Origin: CALEUX01 sp037439945
GTDB taxonomy: Bacteria > Bacteroidota > Bacteroidia > Bacteroidales > Marinilabiliaceae
Direction: 5' to 3'
Assembly: GCA_037439945.1 (NCBI GenBank)
Contig: JBBIVA010000137.1
Span: forward strand, 1-8,988
Length of the DNA stretch: 8,988 nt
Positions 1 through 5,286 of the stretch are shown piece after piece (the stretch's first letter is position 1; every line of letters starts with the position of its first letter). The notes below the pieces were generated by a model that was given only the letters and a program-made list of their open reading frames with translations, was not told the DNA's origin and ran no database searches. Both the position numbers and the translations under genes were made by a program.

Positions 1-3
1 TAA

Positions 4-26
4 TTTCTAATGACGGTCATTAGAAA
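4..26. repeat. Perfect 11-bp-arm palindrome at window start
   Basis: The arms at 4-14 and 16-26 are exact reverse complements around a single central G; the core reads CTAATGACGGTCATTAG. Neither side has a T-tract after the stem (the plus side is followed by A's, the minus side by ATTA), so it does not look like a standard intrinsic terminator. It lies outside the mobile-element-like unit that starts at 65. It could be an operator, or a weak terminator for a gene left of the window. The symmetry is seen directly; the role is unknown. Confidence 0.6.
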
Positions 27-87
27 AAATGGCTAAAGACAAATTTGGGTTTAATATTTAATTTCACTACTATCCGATAAAAAGTTG

Positions 88-109
88 TTTTGTCCCTAAC
101 GGGACAAAA
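88..109. repeat. Hairpin with GTCCC/GGGAC stem
   Basis: Nine-base arms TTTTGTCCC (88-96) and GGGACAAAA (101-109) are perfectly complementary with a TAAC loop. It lies just inside the left end of the MITE-like unit. The core TCCCTAACGG recurs at 146-155, which suggests REP-like palindromic units clustered in the element. Confidence 0.65.
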
Positions 110-130
110 GTTCAATTCTCAATTAAGTGT

Positions 131-187
131 TTTACCGATCTTTAGTCCCTAACGGTACTATGCCGTCAGGTACAGAATATCGGTAAA
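131..187. repeat. Two-stem long hairpin, REP-like
   Basis: The outer arms TTTACCGAT (131-139) and ATCGGTAAA (179-187) are perfect reverse complements. Nested inside, 145-155 pairs with 163-173 at 9 of 11 positions around a 7-base loop. The inner left arm shares TCCCTAACGG with the hairpin at 88-109. The whole structure sits in the middle of the 65-279 element and would fold as a long cruciform or RNA hairpin. Confidence 0.6.
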
Positions 188-209
188 GATGAATCGACCA
201 CAATTTTCA

Positions 210-226
210 GTGTCCTGTAGGGACAC
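210..226. repeat. Short hairpin GTGTCC/GGACAC
   Basis: The arms at 210-215 and 221-226 are perfect reverse complements with a 5-base loop, again using a GTCC/GGAC core. It is the third stem inside the MITE-like unit. Confidence 0.5.
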
Positions 227-361
227 CGCAATTAGTTGGCATTACAGCATCTTATTGAAAAATTTTTCGGACAGTAGTGATTTAATTTTATAATGTATTT
301 CAATTTAATTTACTAATGCACAGTTTGGATTTGATGAATTAGGTGAAGCAGCTTTTTTCAA

Positions 362-369
362 TATCTTTG
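362..369 (+). promoter_or_regulatory. Candidate Bacteroidota -7 box for the DHH gene
   Basis: TATCTTTG fits TAnnTTTG, the -7 consensus of the Bacteroidota primary sigma factor. A good -33 TTTG at the usual 19-20 bp spacing is not visible. The implied transcript start is only about 10 bases before the ATG at 384, giving a very short leader. The match is seen; promoter activity is inferred. Confidence 0.4.
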
Positions 370-383
370 TAAAAAATTAAGTA

Positions 384-1400
384 ATGATATCACTTGGCAG
401 GCAGATTAAGGATTTTAATGACTTTCTTTTAAAATCACGGAAAATTGTAATATTCCCACACAAAGATCCTGATGGGGATGCAATTGGTTCTTGCCTGGGA
501 TGGTATAACGTATTATTGAATAAGGGAAAAGATGTTAATGTTGTTTCCCAGTCGTGTTTACCTGCTGGTTTTGAATGGATGAATGGGTTTATTGACATTA
601 CCGTGTTTGAAGAAAATCAGGAACGAACCATTGAACTTATTTCCAAAAGTGATTTAATATTGTTTCTTGATTTTAATTCCTTTTCACGGATTGACAAACT
701 AAGAAGTAAAATTGAAAATACAGATATTCATAGGATAGTTATTGATCATCATCCGGACCCGGAAACAGGAATAGGGGATATAGTAATTTCTTCAACTGAG
801 GTTTCATCAACTTGTGAATTATCATATAATGTTATGGTGGAAATGGGATTGGATATTAATTTTAAAGCTGCTGAATGTTTATATGCAGGAATAATGACTG
901 ATACAGGTGCATTAAGTTACAATTCATCACGGCCTGAAACTTATAATGTTGTTGCCAGCCTAATTTCAAAGGGTATTGATAAAGAAAAAATTCACAAAGA
1001 AGTATATCATAGTAACTCGCTTAATCGTTTAATGTTGCTTGGCTTTGCCCTTTGTAATAAATTGAAAATATTAGAAGGTCTTCCGGTTGCGTATATATAT
1101 TTGTCGAAAAGTGATTTACAAAAATACGATTATAAACCTGGAGATACCGAGGGGCTCGTGAATTATCCATTATCGATTGATGGCATTGATATTTCAGCTC
1201 TCTTTTTGGAAAAGGAAGAAAATTTTATTAAAGCATCATTCCGGTCAAGGTCTAATGTTGCAATTAATAAATTTTCGGAAATTTACTTTAATGGTGGAGG
1301 GCACCACAATGCAGCTGGAGGAGAAAAGTTTGACTCTCTTGAAAATACTATCAATCATTATAAAAACTCTATTAAACAATTTTTGCTTGAAATTGAGTAA
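384..1400 (+). CDS. nrnA: DHH/DHHA1 phosphoesterase, NrnA-like (nanoRNase/pAp phosphatase)
   Basis: This 338-residue protein belongs to the DHH phosphoesterase superfamily, which uses two metal ions, typically Mn. Family members of this size and domain order degrade short oligoribonucleotides and/or dephosphorylate 3'-phosphoadenosine 5'-phosphate in the cytoplasm. Visible motifs are H26-x-D-x-D30-G-D32-A-I-G-S (motif I), D96 in LFLDF (motif II), D121-H-H (motif III, the name-giving motif), D173 in MTDTGAL (motif IV), and the DHHA1 substrate-binding loop GGGHHNAAGG at 304-313. All metal ligands appear intact, so it should be active. There is no signal peptide. The ATG at 384 places motif I about 25 residues in, as is usual for the family; no Shine-Dalgarno is seen, which is normal here. 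It is first in a same-strand run, 55 bp before the GldI-like gene. Which substrate is preferred cannot be told from sequence. Confidence 0.93.
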   Translation: MISLGRQIKDFNDFLLKSRKIVIFPHKDPDGDAIGSCLGWYNVLLNKGKDVNVVSQSCLPAGFEWMNGFIDITVFEENQERTIELISKSDLILFLDFNSFSRIDKLRSKIENTDIHRIVIDHHPDPETGIGDIVISSTEVSSTCELSYNVMVEMGLDINFKAAECLYAGIMTDTGALSYNSSRPETYNVVASLISKGIDKEKIHKEVYHSNSLNRLMLLGFALCNKLKILEGLPVAYIYLSKSDLQKYDYKPGDTEGLVNYPLSIDGIDISALFLEKEENFIKASFRSRSNVAINKFSEIYFNGGGHHNAAGGEKFDSLENTINHYKNSIKQFLLEIE

Positions 1401-1455
1401 TGGAGAAAAAAACAGTATTATGATTAATTGAAATAATTATTGTTAAAATTAGGGT

Positions 1456-1998
1456 ATGGTTTTTGTTCCAAAAATATTTTTGTTAATTATATTTGCGATG
1501 CTTTGTTCATGTTCAGGATCACAGAATAGGCCTGAAAATAGAAACAGAAGCAATGAATACCAACTTGAAAATTATATTAAGTATAATAAGCAATTAGTTG
1601 CCGAAGAACAAAATATAATTAAAAGGTATATTGATACTGAGGGGTTGGAAATGCAACAAACACAAACGGGATTATGGTATAATATCAGAAGGGGCGGATC
1701 AGGAACAAAGGTTCAAAAGGGTAAGGTAGTATCACTAAAATATAAAATCTCTCTATTGGATGGGACAATATGCTATAGCTCAGATAATAAAGGCCCCAAA
1801 GTTTTTTTAGTTGGACAGGGTGGAGTTGAGTCAGGGTTAGAAGAAGGTGTTTTATTGTTGGAAAAAGGCGATGGTGCACTTTTTATTATGCCACCTCATT
1901 TGGCACATGGTTTAATAGGAGATGATGATAAAATTCCTCCAAGGGCAATTCTTGTTTATGATGTGGAAGTGATAGAAATTAATAATAAAAACAATTAA
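1456..1998 (+). CDS. GldI-like FKBP-type PPIase lipoprotein
   Basis: This 180-residue protein has a type II signal peptide: a hydrophobic stretch 7-16 and lipobox LCSC with C19 as the lipidated residue. A basic/amide-rich linker and a charged helix (about 38-60) precede an FKBP fold at about 65-177. The layout, including the NKQLVAEE helix before the domain and ICYS where classical FKBPs have FDSS, resembles GldI, an FKBP lipoprotein needed for gliding in flavobacteria. The GldI comparison is from memory. Several classical FKBP active-site positions are changed: C106-Y107 for Phe-Asp, L128 for Trp, H151 for Tyr in the AYG motif, and Y168 for Phe. Isomerase activity is therefore doubtful, and a chaperone or binding role is possible. 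The residues after C19 are not acidic, so it is probably periplasm-facing. It is the first of three FKBP-like lipoproteins in tandem. No gliding genes are visible nearby, so no gene symbol is given. Confidence 0.85.
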   Translation: MVFVPKIFLLIIFAMLCSCSGSQNRPENRNRSNEYQLENYIKYNKQLVAEEQNIIKRYIDTEGLEMQQTQTGLWYNIRRGGSGTKVQKGKVVSLKYKISLLDGTICYSSDNKGPKVFLVGQGGVESGLEEGVLLLEKGDGALFIMPPHLAHGLIGDDDKIPPRAILVYDVEVIEINNKNN

Positions 1999-2017
1999 AA
2001 TAGCTAAAATTCCAATT

Positions 2018-2037
2018 AAGGAGGTTTTATAAACCTC
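2018..2037 (+). promoter_or_regulatory. Hairpin overlapping an unusual AAGGAGG motif
   Basis: AAGGAGG at 2018-2024 is a textbook Shine-Dalgarno sequence, rare in this phylum. Its GAGG is buried in a perfect 7-bp hairpin, GAGGTTT (2021-2027) and AAACCTC (2031-2037) with a TAT loop. Seven bases later a micro-ORF ATG begins at 2044. The hairpin is not followed by T's, so it is not a normal terminator for the upstream gene. It might mask a ribosome site or be an operator; the structure is seen, the role is inferred. Confidence 0.4.
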
Positions 2038-2043
2038 AAAAAA

Positions 2044-2067
2044 ATGGAAAAGCGTAAAATTATTTGA
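2044..2067 (+). other. Seven-codon micro-ORF or displaced start of the next gene
   Basis: ATG at 2044 opens MEKRKII, then TGA at 2065-2067. The annotated ATG of the next gene follows at 2069 in a different frame. Removing one T from the TTT at 2063-2065 would join the two as MEKRKIIEMGRLLLLL, giving the signal peptide a conventional basic n-region. It is therefore either a leader peptide, a recent one-base insertion, or a sequencing error. Confidence 0.35.
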
Positions 2068-2068
2068 A

Positions 2069-2557
2069 ATGGGACGTTTACTGTTATTGTTATCTCTTTT
2101 AACATTAGCTTTTTGGGCTTGTAAAAAAGATACAGATGAAGAAGATGAATACATTATCCTAAATATTGATGAATACGCCAGGGAGCATTTTCCTGGAGTT
2201 CAGCCAACTGAAAGTGGCATTTATATTATAATTACTTCAGAAGGCACTGGGCCAAAGCCTGTTTCCGGTGAAAAGTTATACACATATTATAAAGGGAGCT
2301 TATTGACCGGTGAAATTTTTGATACAATTAACAGATCTACTAATCCTGTAAAACCAAAAAAGCCGTTTATTTTTACGCTTAACAGTAGTAGTGTTATTAA
2401 AGGTTGGAACCTAGGTTTTGCTGAATTAAAAAAAGGAAGTAAAGCAGTTTTTCTAATTCCCGATTCTTTGGCATACGGCGATTCTAAAAGTGGAAAAATT
2501 CCGCCAAAATCACCTTTAAGGTTTGATGTGGAGTTGCTTTATATTGATAAAAACTGA
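2069..2557 (+). CDS. FKBP-type peptidyl-prolyl cis-trans isomerase lipoprotein
   Basis: This 162-residue protein is predicted to speed proline isomerisation during folding of exported proteins. The signal peptide has a leucine-rich core (4-15) ending in FWAC, with C18 as the probable lipidated cysteine. It is followed by KKDTDEEDE, a lysine/acid run resembling the Bacteroidota surface-export signal, so the protein may face outward. An FKBP domain spans about 48-160 and keeps the classical pocket: Y74, F84-D85, F100, V109-I110, W113, Y136-G137 and F152. Of the three neighbouring FKBP-like proteins it is the only one with a complete active site. The ATG at 2069 gives a short n-region with only R3; a possible upstream start at 2044 is out of frame by one base. 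It lies 70 bp after the GldI-like gene and 46 bp before the next gene, probably in one transcript. Confidence 0.9.
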   Translation: MGRLLLLLSLLTLAFWACKKDTDEEDEYIILNIDEYAREHFPGVQPTESGIYIIITSEGTGPKPVSGEKLYTYYKGSLLTGEIFDTINRSTNPVKPKKPFIFTLNSSSVIKGWNLGFAELKKGSKAVFLIPDSLAYGDSKSGKIPPKSPLRFDVELLYIDKN

Positions 2558-2577
2558 TCGCATTAATAAAATGTAAT

Positions 2578-2597
2578 CTGAAGAATTAATTATTCAG
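2578..2597 (+). repeat. Near-perfect 20-bp inverted repeat before the third FKBP-like gene
   Basis: The half-sites CTGAAGAATT (2578-2587) and AATTATTCAG (2588-2597) are complementary at 9 of 10 positions. The repeat ends 6 bases before the ATG at 2604. It could be a protein-binding site or a weak attenuating hairpin between the second and third FKBP genes. It is AT-rich, so chance is possible. Confidence 0.3.
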
Positions 2598-2603
2598 TTT
2601 GTT

Positions 2604-3137
2604 ATGAGAAATTTAGAGAGTATTACACGTTTTTTTATTTTTATTGCCATTATAGGAATAACAGTGGTAAGCTGTGATGACCCATATAAAACAATTGACT
2701 ACAGAAAATTAGAGGCTGAAGAGAAAGCCCTTTTGGAAGATTATTTGGCCCTTAAACTTGACAGTTTAGTAGGAATTTCCATTGATACAATTCATAATAA
2801 AAAGAATGGCCTTATTTATTTTGAAATGAAAAAGGGTTCAGGTGATTCTATACTTCCCGGTAATGTAGTAGGGTTCAGGTATTTTTATTATGAGCTTGCC
2901 CGTAATGATAAAGGAGAGCCAACATTATATCCATGGCAGTCAAATGTGTATTCCGAAAACCCATTGGTCTATAATGCAGGTAATCCAAGTGGCATGGCTT
3001 TTACCGGCATCGATGAAGGAATTAAAAAGATGAGAAAATTTGGTAAAAGTAAAATGATTATACCTTCTCAAATTGGAACTAATAATTATTTTACAATAGT
3101 GGCAGATGTTGAAGTTACCTACCTGGTTAATTGGTAG
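2604..3137 (+). CDS. Degenerate FKBP-like lipoprotein
   Basis: This 177-residue protein has a hydrophobic signal segment (10-22) and lipobox VVSC, with C24 lipidated and followed by DD, consistent with outer-membrane lipoprotein sorting. A helix-rich charged stretch (about 33-53) precedes a domain (about 66-175) that lines up with the FKBP fold of its two upstream neighbours: GLIYFEMKKGSG, then a VVGFRYFYYEL strand, GIDEGIKKM helix, GKSKMIIP strand and a final VADVEVTYL strand. The classical catalytic residues are largely gone: no FD motif, isoleucine in GIDEGI where Trp is expected, and no AYG before the last strand. It is probably non-catalytic. Its gene is the last of the run before the terminator at 3164. 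The FKBP assignment rests on fold pattern and tandem context, so it is less certain than for the other two. Confidence 0.75.
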   Translation: MRNLESITRFFIFIAIIGITVVSCDDPYKTIDYRKLEAEEKALLEDYLALKLDSLVGISIDTIHNKKNGLIYFEMKKGSGDSILPGNVVGFRYFYYELARNDKGEPTLYPWQSNVYSENPLVYNAGNPSGMAFTGIDEGIKKMRKFGKSKMIIPSQIGTNNYFTIVADVEVTYLVNW

Positions 3138-3163
3138 AAGTAAATTTATAAAAACTATAAATC

Positions 3164-3200
3164 AGGGGTATTCCAAGAAAAATGGATTACCCCTTTTATT
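3164..3200 (+). terminator. Strong intrinsic terminator closing the DHH-FKBP run
   Basis: The arms 3164-3175 (AGGGGTATTCCA) and 3183-3194 (TGGATTACCCCT) pair at 11 of 12 positions around a 7-base A-rich loop, followed by TTTATTTA. It lies 26 bp after the stop of the last FKBP-like gene and before the convergent minus-strand gene. It marks the end of the plus-strand transcription unit. Confidence 0.85.
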
Positions 3201-3367
3201 TATGTGGGATTAGAATAAGAATTTATTTTTACTGAATATTTATATAACAGCCTGATTTTTGTCCATTACGCCATATAACACAACAAATAATTTAGATACA
3301 ACCACCAAATTCAGCGTTTTCATGATCTTATTATAATATAATCAATAACAGATTGTATAATAAAAGA

Positions 3368-4033
3368 TTAAAATGAGACGCCAACAACAAGGAATAATTG
3401 CTCGGTATTAGGATTCATTATTATTGTTCCTGAAAGAGGTATAGAAAAAGTCTCTGTTAATTTTAATTCTTTTTCGCCTACAAATCCTATGTTACAAATC
3501 TGAAAATTATTGTTTAAGGTATGCCATCCATCGCCACCGCCAATATGGGCTTTAAACGTACCACTGCTGTAACCCGCTTCAAAGTACATATCTCCACCTT
3601 GTGAACCAGCCCCAAAACGGGAATCGTTCAATATATAGTTACCACCAAATGAAAACTTCCCGGTTTCATACCCCAGATTAAGTTCAAATGCATGGCTGGA
3701 AATTTCTTTATCGAATTCAAACCATGAAGAGCCAGGGTAATAATAATCAGAGAGACCAATGCTTAATCCGTTTTCGAATGAAAGCGATACGAATAAGTCT
3801 GCCTCAGCAAAATAACTTCCATTGCTGCTAATTCCTGTGGCATAAGCACCCCAGGCACCAATTGAAAAGATTCCTTTTGAGTATTCAATTGTAGGTTGAA
3901 TGCTGGGTGAGCTACCATATTCAACGCCGCGCCATACATACCTGTTAAATATGTCGACGCCTACGTTTAGGTTCTGTGCATTTGCCCCTGATAGAAACAA
4001 TACACTAATCGTAAAGAAAAATAGTTTTTTCAT
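3368..4033 (-). CDS. TorF-like putative outer-membrane porin
   Basis: This 221-residue protein has a clear type I signal peptide, MKKLFFFTISVLFLSGANA, cut before Q20. The mature part alternates polar and hydrophobic/aromatic residues throughout, as in a beta-barrel. It opens with NVGVDIFNRYVWRG and continues SSPSIQPTIEYSKGIFSIGAWGAYA, the recognisable start of the TorF-type porin family. It ends in a strand with a terminal Phe (VVGVSF), the C-terminal signal used for barrel insertion. By analogy it should sit in the outer membrane; the substrate is unknown, and family members are poorly characterised. It is a single gene, convergent with the FKBP run and divergent from the NigD-like gene. The start ATG (4031-4033 on the minus strand) gives a full signal peptide. 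A weak AT-rich stem at 3336-3358 is the only terminator-like structure downstream of it. Confidence 0.8.
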   Translation of the reverse strand: MKKLFFFTISVLFLSGANAQNLNVGVDIFNRYVWRGVEYGSSPSIQPTIEYSKGIFSIGAWGAYATGISSNGSYFAEADLFVSLSFENGLSIGLSDYYYPGSSWFEFDKEISSHAFELNLGYETGKFSFGGNYILNDSRFGAGSQGGDMYFEAGYSSGTFKAHIGGGDGWHTLNNNFQICNIGFVGEKELKLTETFSIPLSGTIIMNPNTEQLFLVVGVSF

Positions 4034-4111
4034 AATTAGTTAAAGTTTAGATTAAAAATAGGAAAAACGAAAAAAAGGTTAATCCCCCCTAAAAAAAGAA
4101 GGTTGATAATG

Positions 4112-4119
4112 CAAATGTA
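4112..4119 (-). promoter_or_regulatory. Candidate -7 box for the TorF-like gene
   Basis: On the minus strand this reads TACATTTG, a full match to TAnnTTTG. The implied start leaves a leader of about 70 bases that includes a G6 run (the complement of 4084-4089). A -33 TTTG at proper spacing is not obvious. The consensus match is seen; promoter function is inferred. Confidence 0.45.
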
Positions 4120-4121
4120 TA

Positions 4122-4136
4122 ACATAAAAGTTATGT
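4122..4136. promoter_or_regulatory. Inverted repeat ACATAA-N3-TTATGT, possible operator
   Basis: The perfect 6-bp arms (4122-4127 and 4131-4136) are centred on 4129. The repeat lies directly upstream of the candidate -7 box of the minus-strand porin gene, within its -10 to -35 zone. That position suits a regulator binding site. The arms are short and AT-rich, so chance is a real alternative. Confidence 0.3.
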
Positions 4137-4426
4137 CACCCCATATAAGAATGGTATATAAAACAAAAAATAATATAAAATAATAATTATACCCCCCCTA
4201 AATGATGAATTTAGTCGATTGATTTTTGTTTTTATTAGCCAGAAAGTAAATTCAAAAAAAAAGAAGAAAAAGATTTATTTAAATGCAACCTTTTGGTTAT
4301 TTTGTCATCTAATACTTATTACAATTATTGTTGAATAATTAAAACGGGCATGGTTCGTGGAAAACTAATTCGGATGAAATTCATCATGCGGGTTTTATCC
4401 GGTCTTATCTTAAATCTTATATTCAG

Positions 4427-5104
4427 ATGAAACGTAAATTATTTTTTTTACTTTTTTTTATCCCTATATTGTTTAATTCATGTTTAAATGATGCAGGGGA
4501 TTATGAAAACCTATATCTTGAAATGGGGGTACTCCATGGTTTTTCACCCACAACCTTAATTATAAAAACTGACTCTGATCAATTGTTGAAACCGGTTTCT
4601 GTTGCCAATAATGTAAAACTTGATATTGAAAATGGAACCAGGGTAATTGTTCAGTATTCAATTGTTGAGGAGATTAAAAGTACCAATGTTGACTATACTG
4701 TTAAGATACATGATATAGGAGAAGTTTTAACGAAACCCATTTTGCATGTAACAAATCAGCAAATAAGGGATACCCTTTCAAACGATCCTGTTCAGATTTA
4801 TAATGTTTGGATTGCACAGCATTTTTTAAATGTTGAATTTTCATTTTCAGGGGGCCAGAAAAAACATTATTTCTATTTATCTTTGGATCCGCAAGCTCAA
4901 CTTGTTGGAGGGAAGCCCATTATTCTAAATTTCCATCATAACGATAAGGACGATGTTAGTTACACAACATACAGAGGCGTTATGAGCATACCCATAAGTG
5001 AATTACAGGATGAAAATGTTACTAAGGTCAACTTAAGGTTTATTGCCAAGGATAAGTATTCAAATCCATATACAAAAGATATTGAATATAAATATGGTGA
5101 ATAA
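4427..5104 (+). CDS. NigD-like lipoprotein
   Basis: This 225-residue protein has a strongly hydrophobic signal peptide and a lipobox-like FNSC with C19 as the lipidated residue, followed by LNDAGDYEN, so it is probably an outer-membrane lipoprotein. An N-terminal beta-rich domain (about 30-107, containing the GTRVIVQYSI strand typical of the OB-like half) is followed by a C-terminal beta-sandwich-like half (about 110-222) with the YRGVMSIPISEL and VNLRFIAKD strands. This two-domain layout is that of NigD-like proteins, a family common in Bacteroidia and named after a gene in a bacteriocin operon of Prevotella; its molecular function is unknown. No bacteriocin or transporter gene is nearby, so the name should not be read as a function. 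The gene is monocistronic, with its own terminator 20 bp downstream. Confidence 0.75.
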   Translation: MKRKLFFLLFFIPILFNSCLNDAGDYENLYLEMGVLHGFSPTTLIIKTDSDQLLKPVSVANNVKLDIENGTRVIVQYSIVEEIKSTNVDYTVKIHDIGEVLTKPILHVTNQQIRDTLSNDPVQIYNVWIAQHFLNVEFSFSGGQKKHYFYLSLDPQAQLVGGKPIILNFHHNDKDDVSYTTYRGVMSIPISELQDENVTKVNLRFIAKDKYSNPYTKDIEYKYGE

Positions 5105-5123
5105 TTCTTTTGAAAATTGTTAT

Positions 5124-5153
5124 CACAAGACCCGGATTTATCCGGGTTTTGTG
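5124..5153 (+). terminator. Strong intrinsic terminator after the NigD-like gene
   Basis: A GC-rich stem ACCCGGAT (5130-5137) and ATCCGGGT (5140-5147) is extended outward by CACAAG (5124-5129) pairing with TTTGTG (5148-5153), with one G-T wobble. This gives a 14-bp stem, and the T-run TTTT falls on the 3' arm. It lies 20 bp after the stop at 5104. Confidence 0.85.
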
Positions 5154-5286
5154 TTATAAAACTTGGTTATTGCTAAAATATTTAAGGTGTTTTGAATATT
5201 TTATTTATGTAATGTATTAGTAACTAATGCAAACAGAATAATAATTATTACCACGGTATTTAAATATAATATAAGTGTGTAATAAT

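Larger units (their letters stand above)
56..288. mobile_element. MITE-like non-coding element with 9-bp target duplication
   Basis: The unit 65-279 (215 bp) begins CACTACTATCCGA and ends TCGGACAGTAGTG. Over the terminal 18 bp the two ends match in inverted orientation at 15 positions. It is flanked by exact direct copies of ATTTAATTT at 56-64 and 280-288, as expected for a target-site duplication. There is no open reading frame of note inside, so it cannot encode its own transposase. The TIR-plus-duplication structure is seen directly. That it was mobilised in trans by a full insertion sequence with matching ends is inference; IS4-type elements, which make duplications of about this size, are a reasonable guess. 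The flanks are AT-rich, so a chance 9-mer match is possible, but its exact placement at the TIR edges argues against that. Confidence 0.7.
4034..4426. other. 393-bp divergent intergenic region with C-tracts
   Basis: This is the spacer between the TorF-like gene (minus) and the NigD-like gene (plus). It is very AT-rich with long A-runs near 4254-4270. It has two conspicuous cytosine runs, C6 at 4084-4089 and C7 at 4192-4198, each followed by TAAA. The minus-strand promoter and an inverted repeat are listed separately. Near the plus-strand gene there is a perfect GATGAA-A-TTCATC palindrome (4373-4385), but no convincing TAnnTTTG box. No small ORF or RNA gene was recognised. Confidence 0.6.

Noticed and set aside
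1..383. Possible CRISPR array, because of repeated short palindromes
   Set aside because: The repeats differ in sequence and spacing and carry no constant-length spacers; the TIR and target-duplication structure explains the region better.
1177..1431. 84-codon plus-strand ORF inside the DHH gene
   Set aside because: It overlaps the conserved DHHA1 coding region in another frame and has no recognisable domain; it is a shadow.
1912..2154. Minus-strand 80-codon ORF across the first FKBP gap
   Set aside because: It overlaps the ends of two well-supported plus-strand lipoprotein genes; low-complexity and shadow-like.
3336..3358. AT-rich stem as terminator for the TorF-like gene
   Set aside because: The 8-bp stem is all A/T but two pairs and includes a G-T wobble, and no T-run follows on the minus strand; too weak to call.
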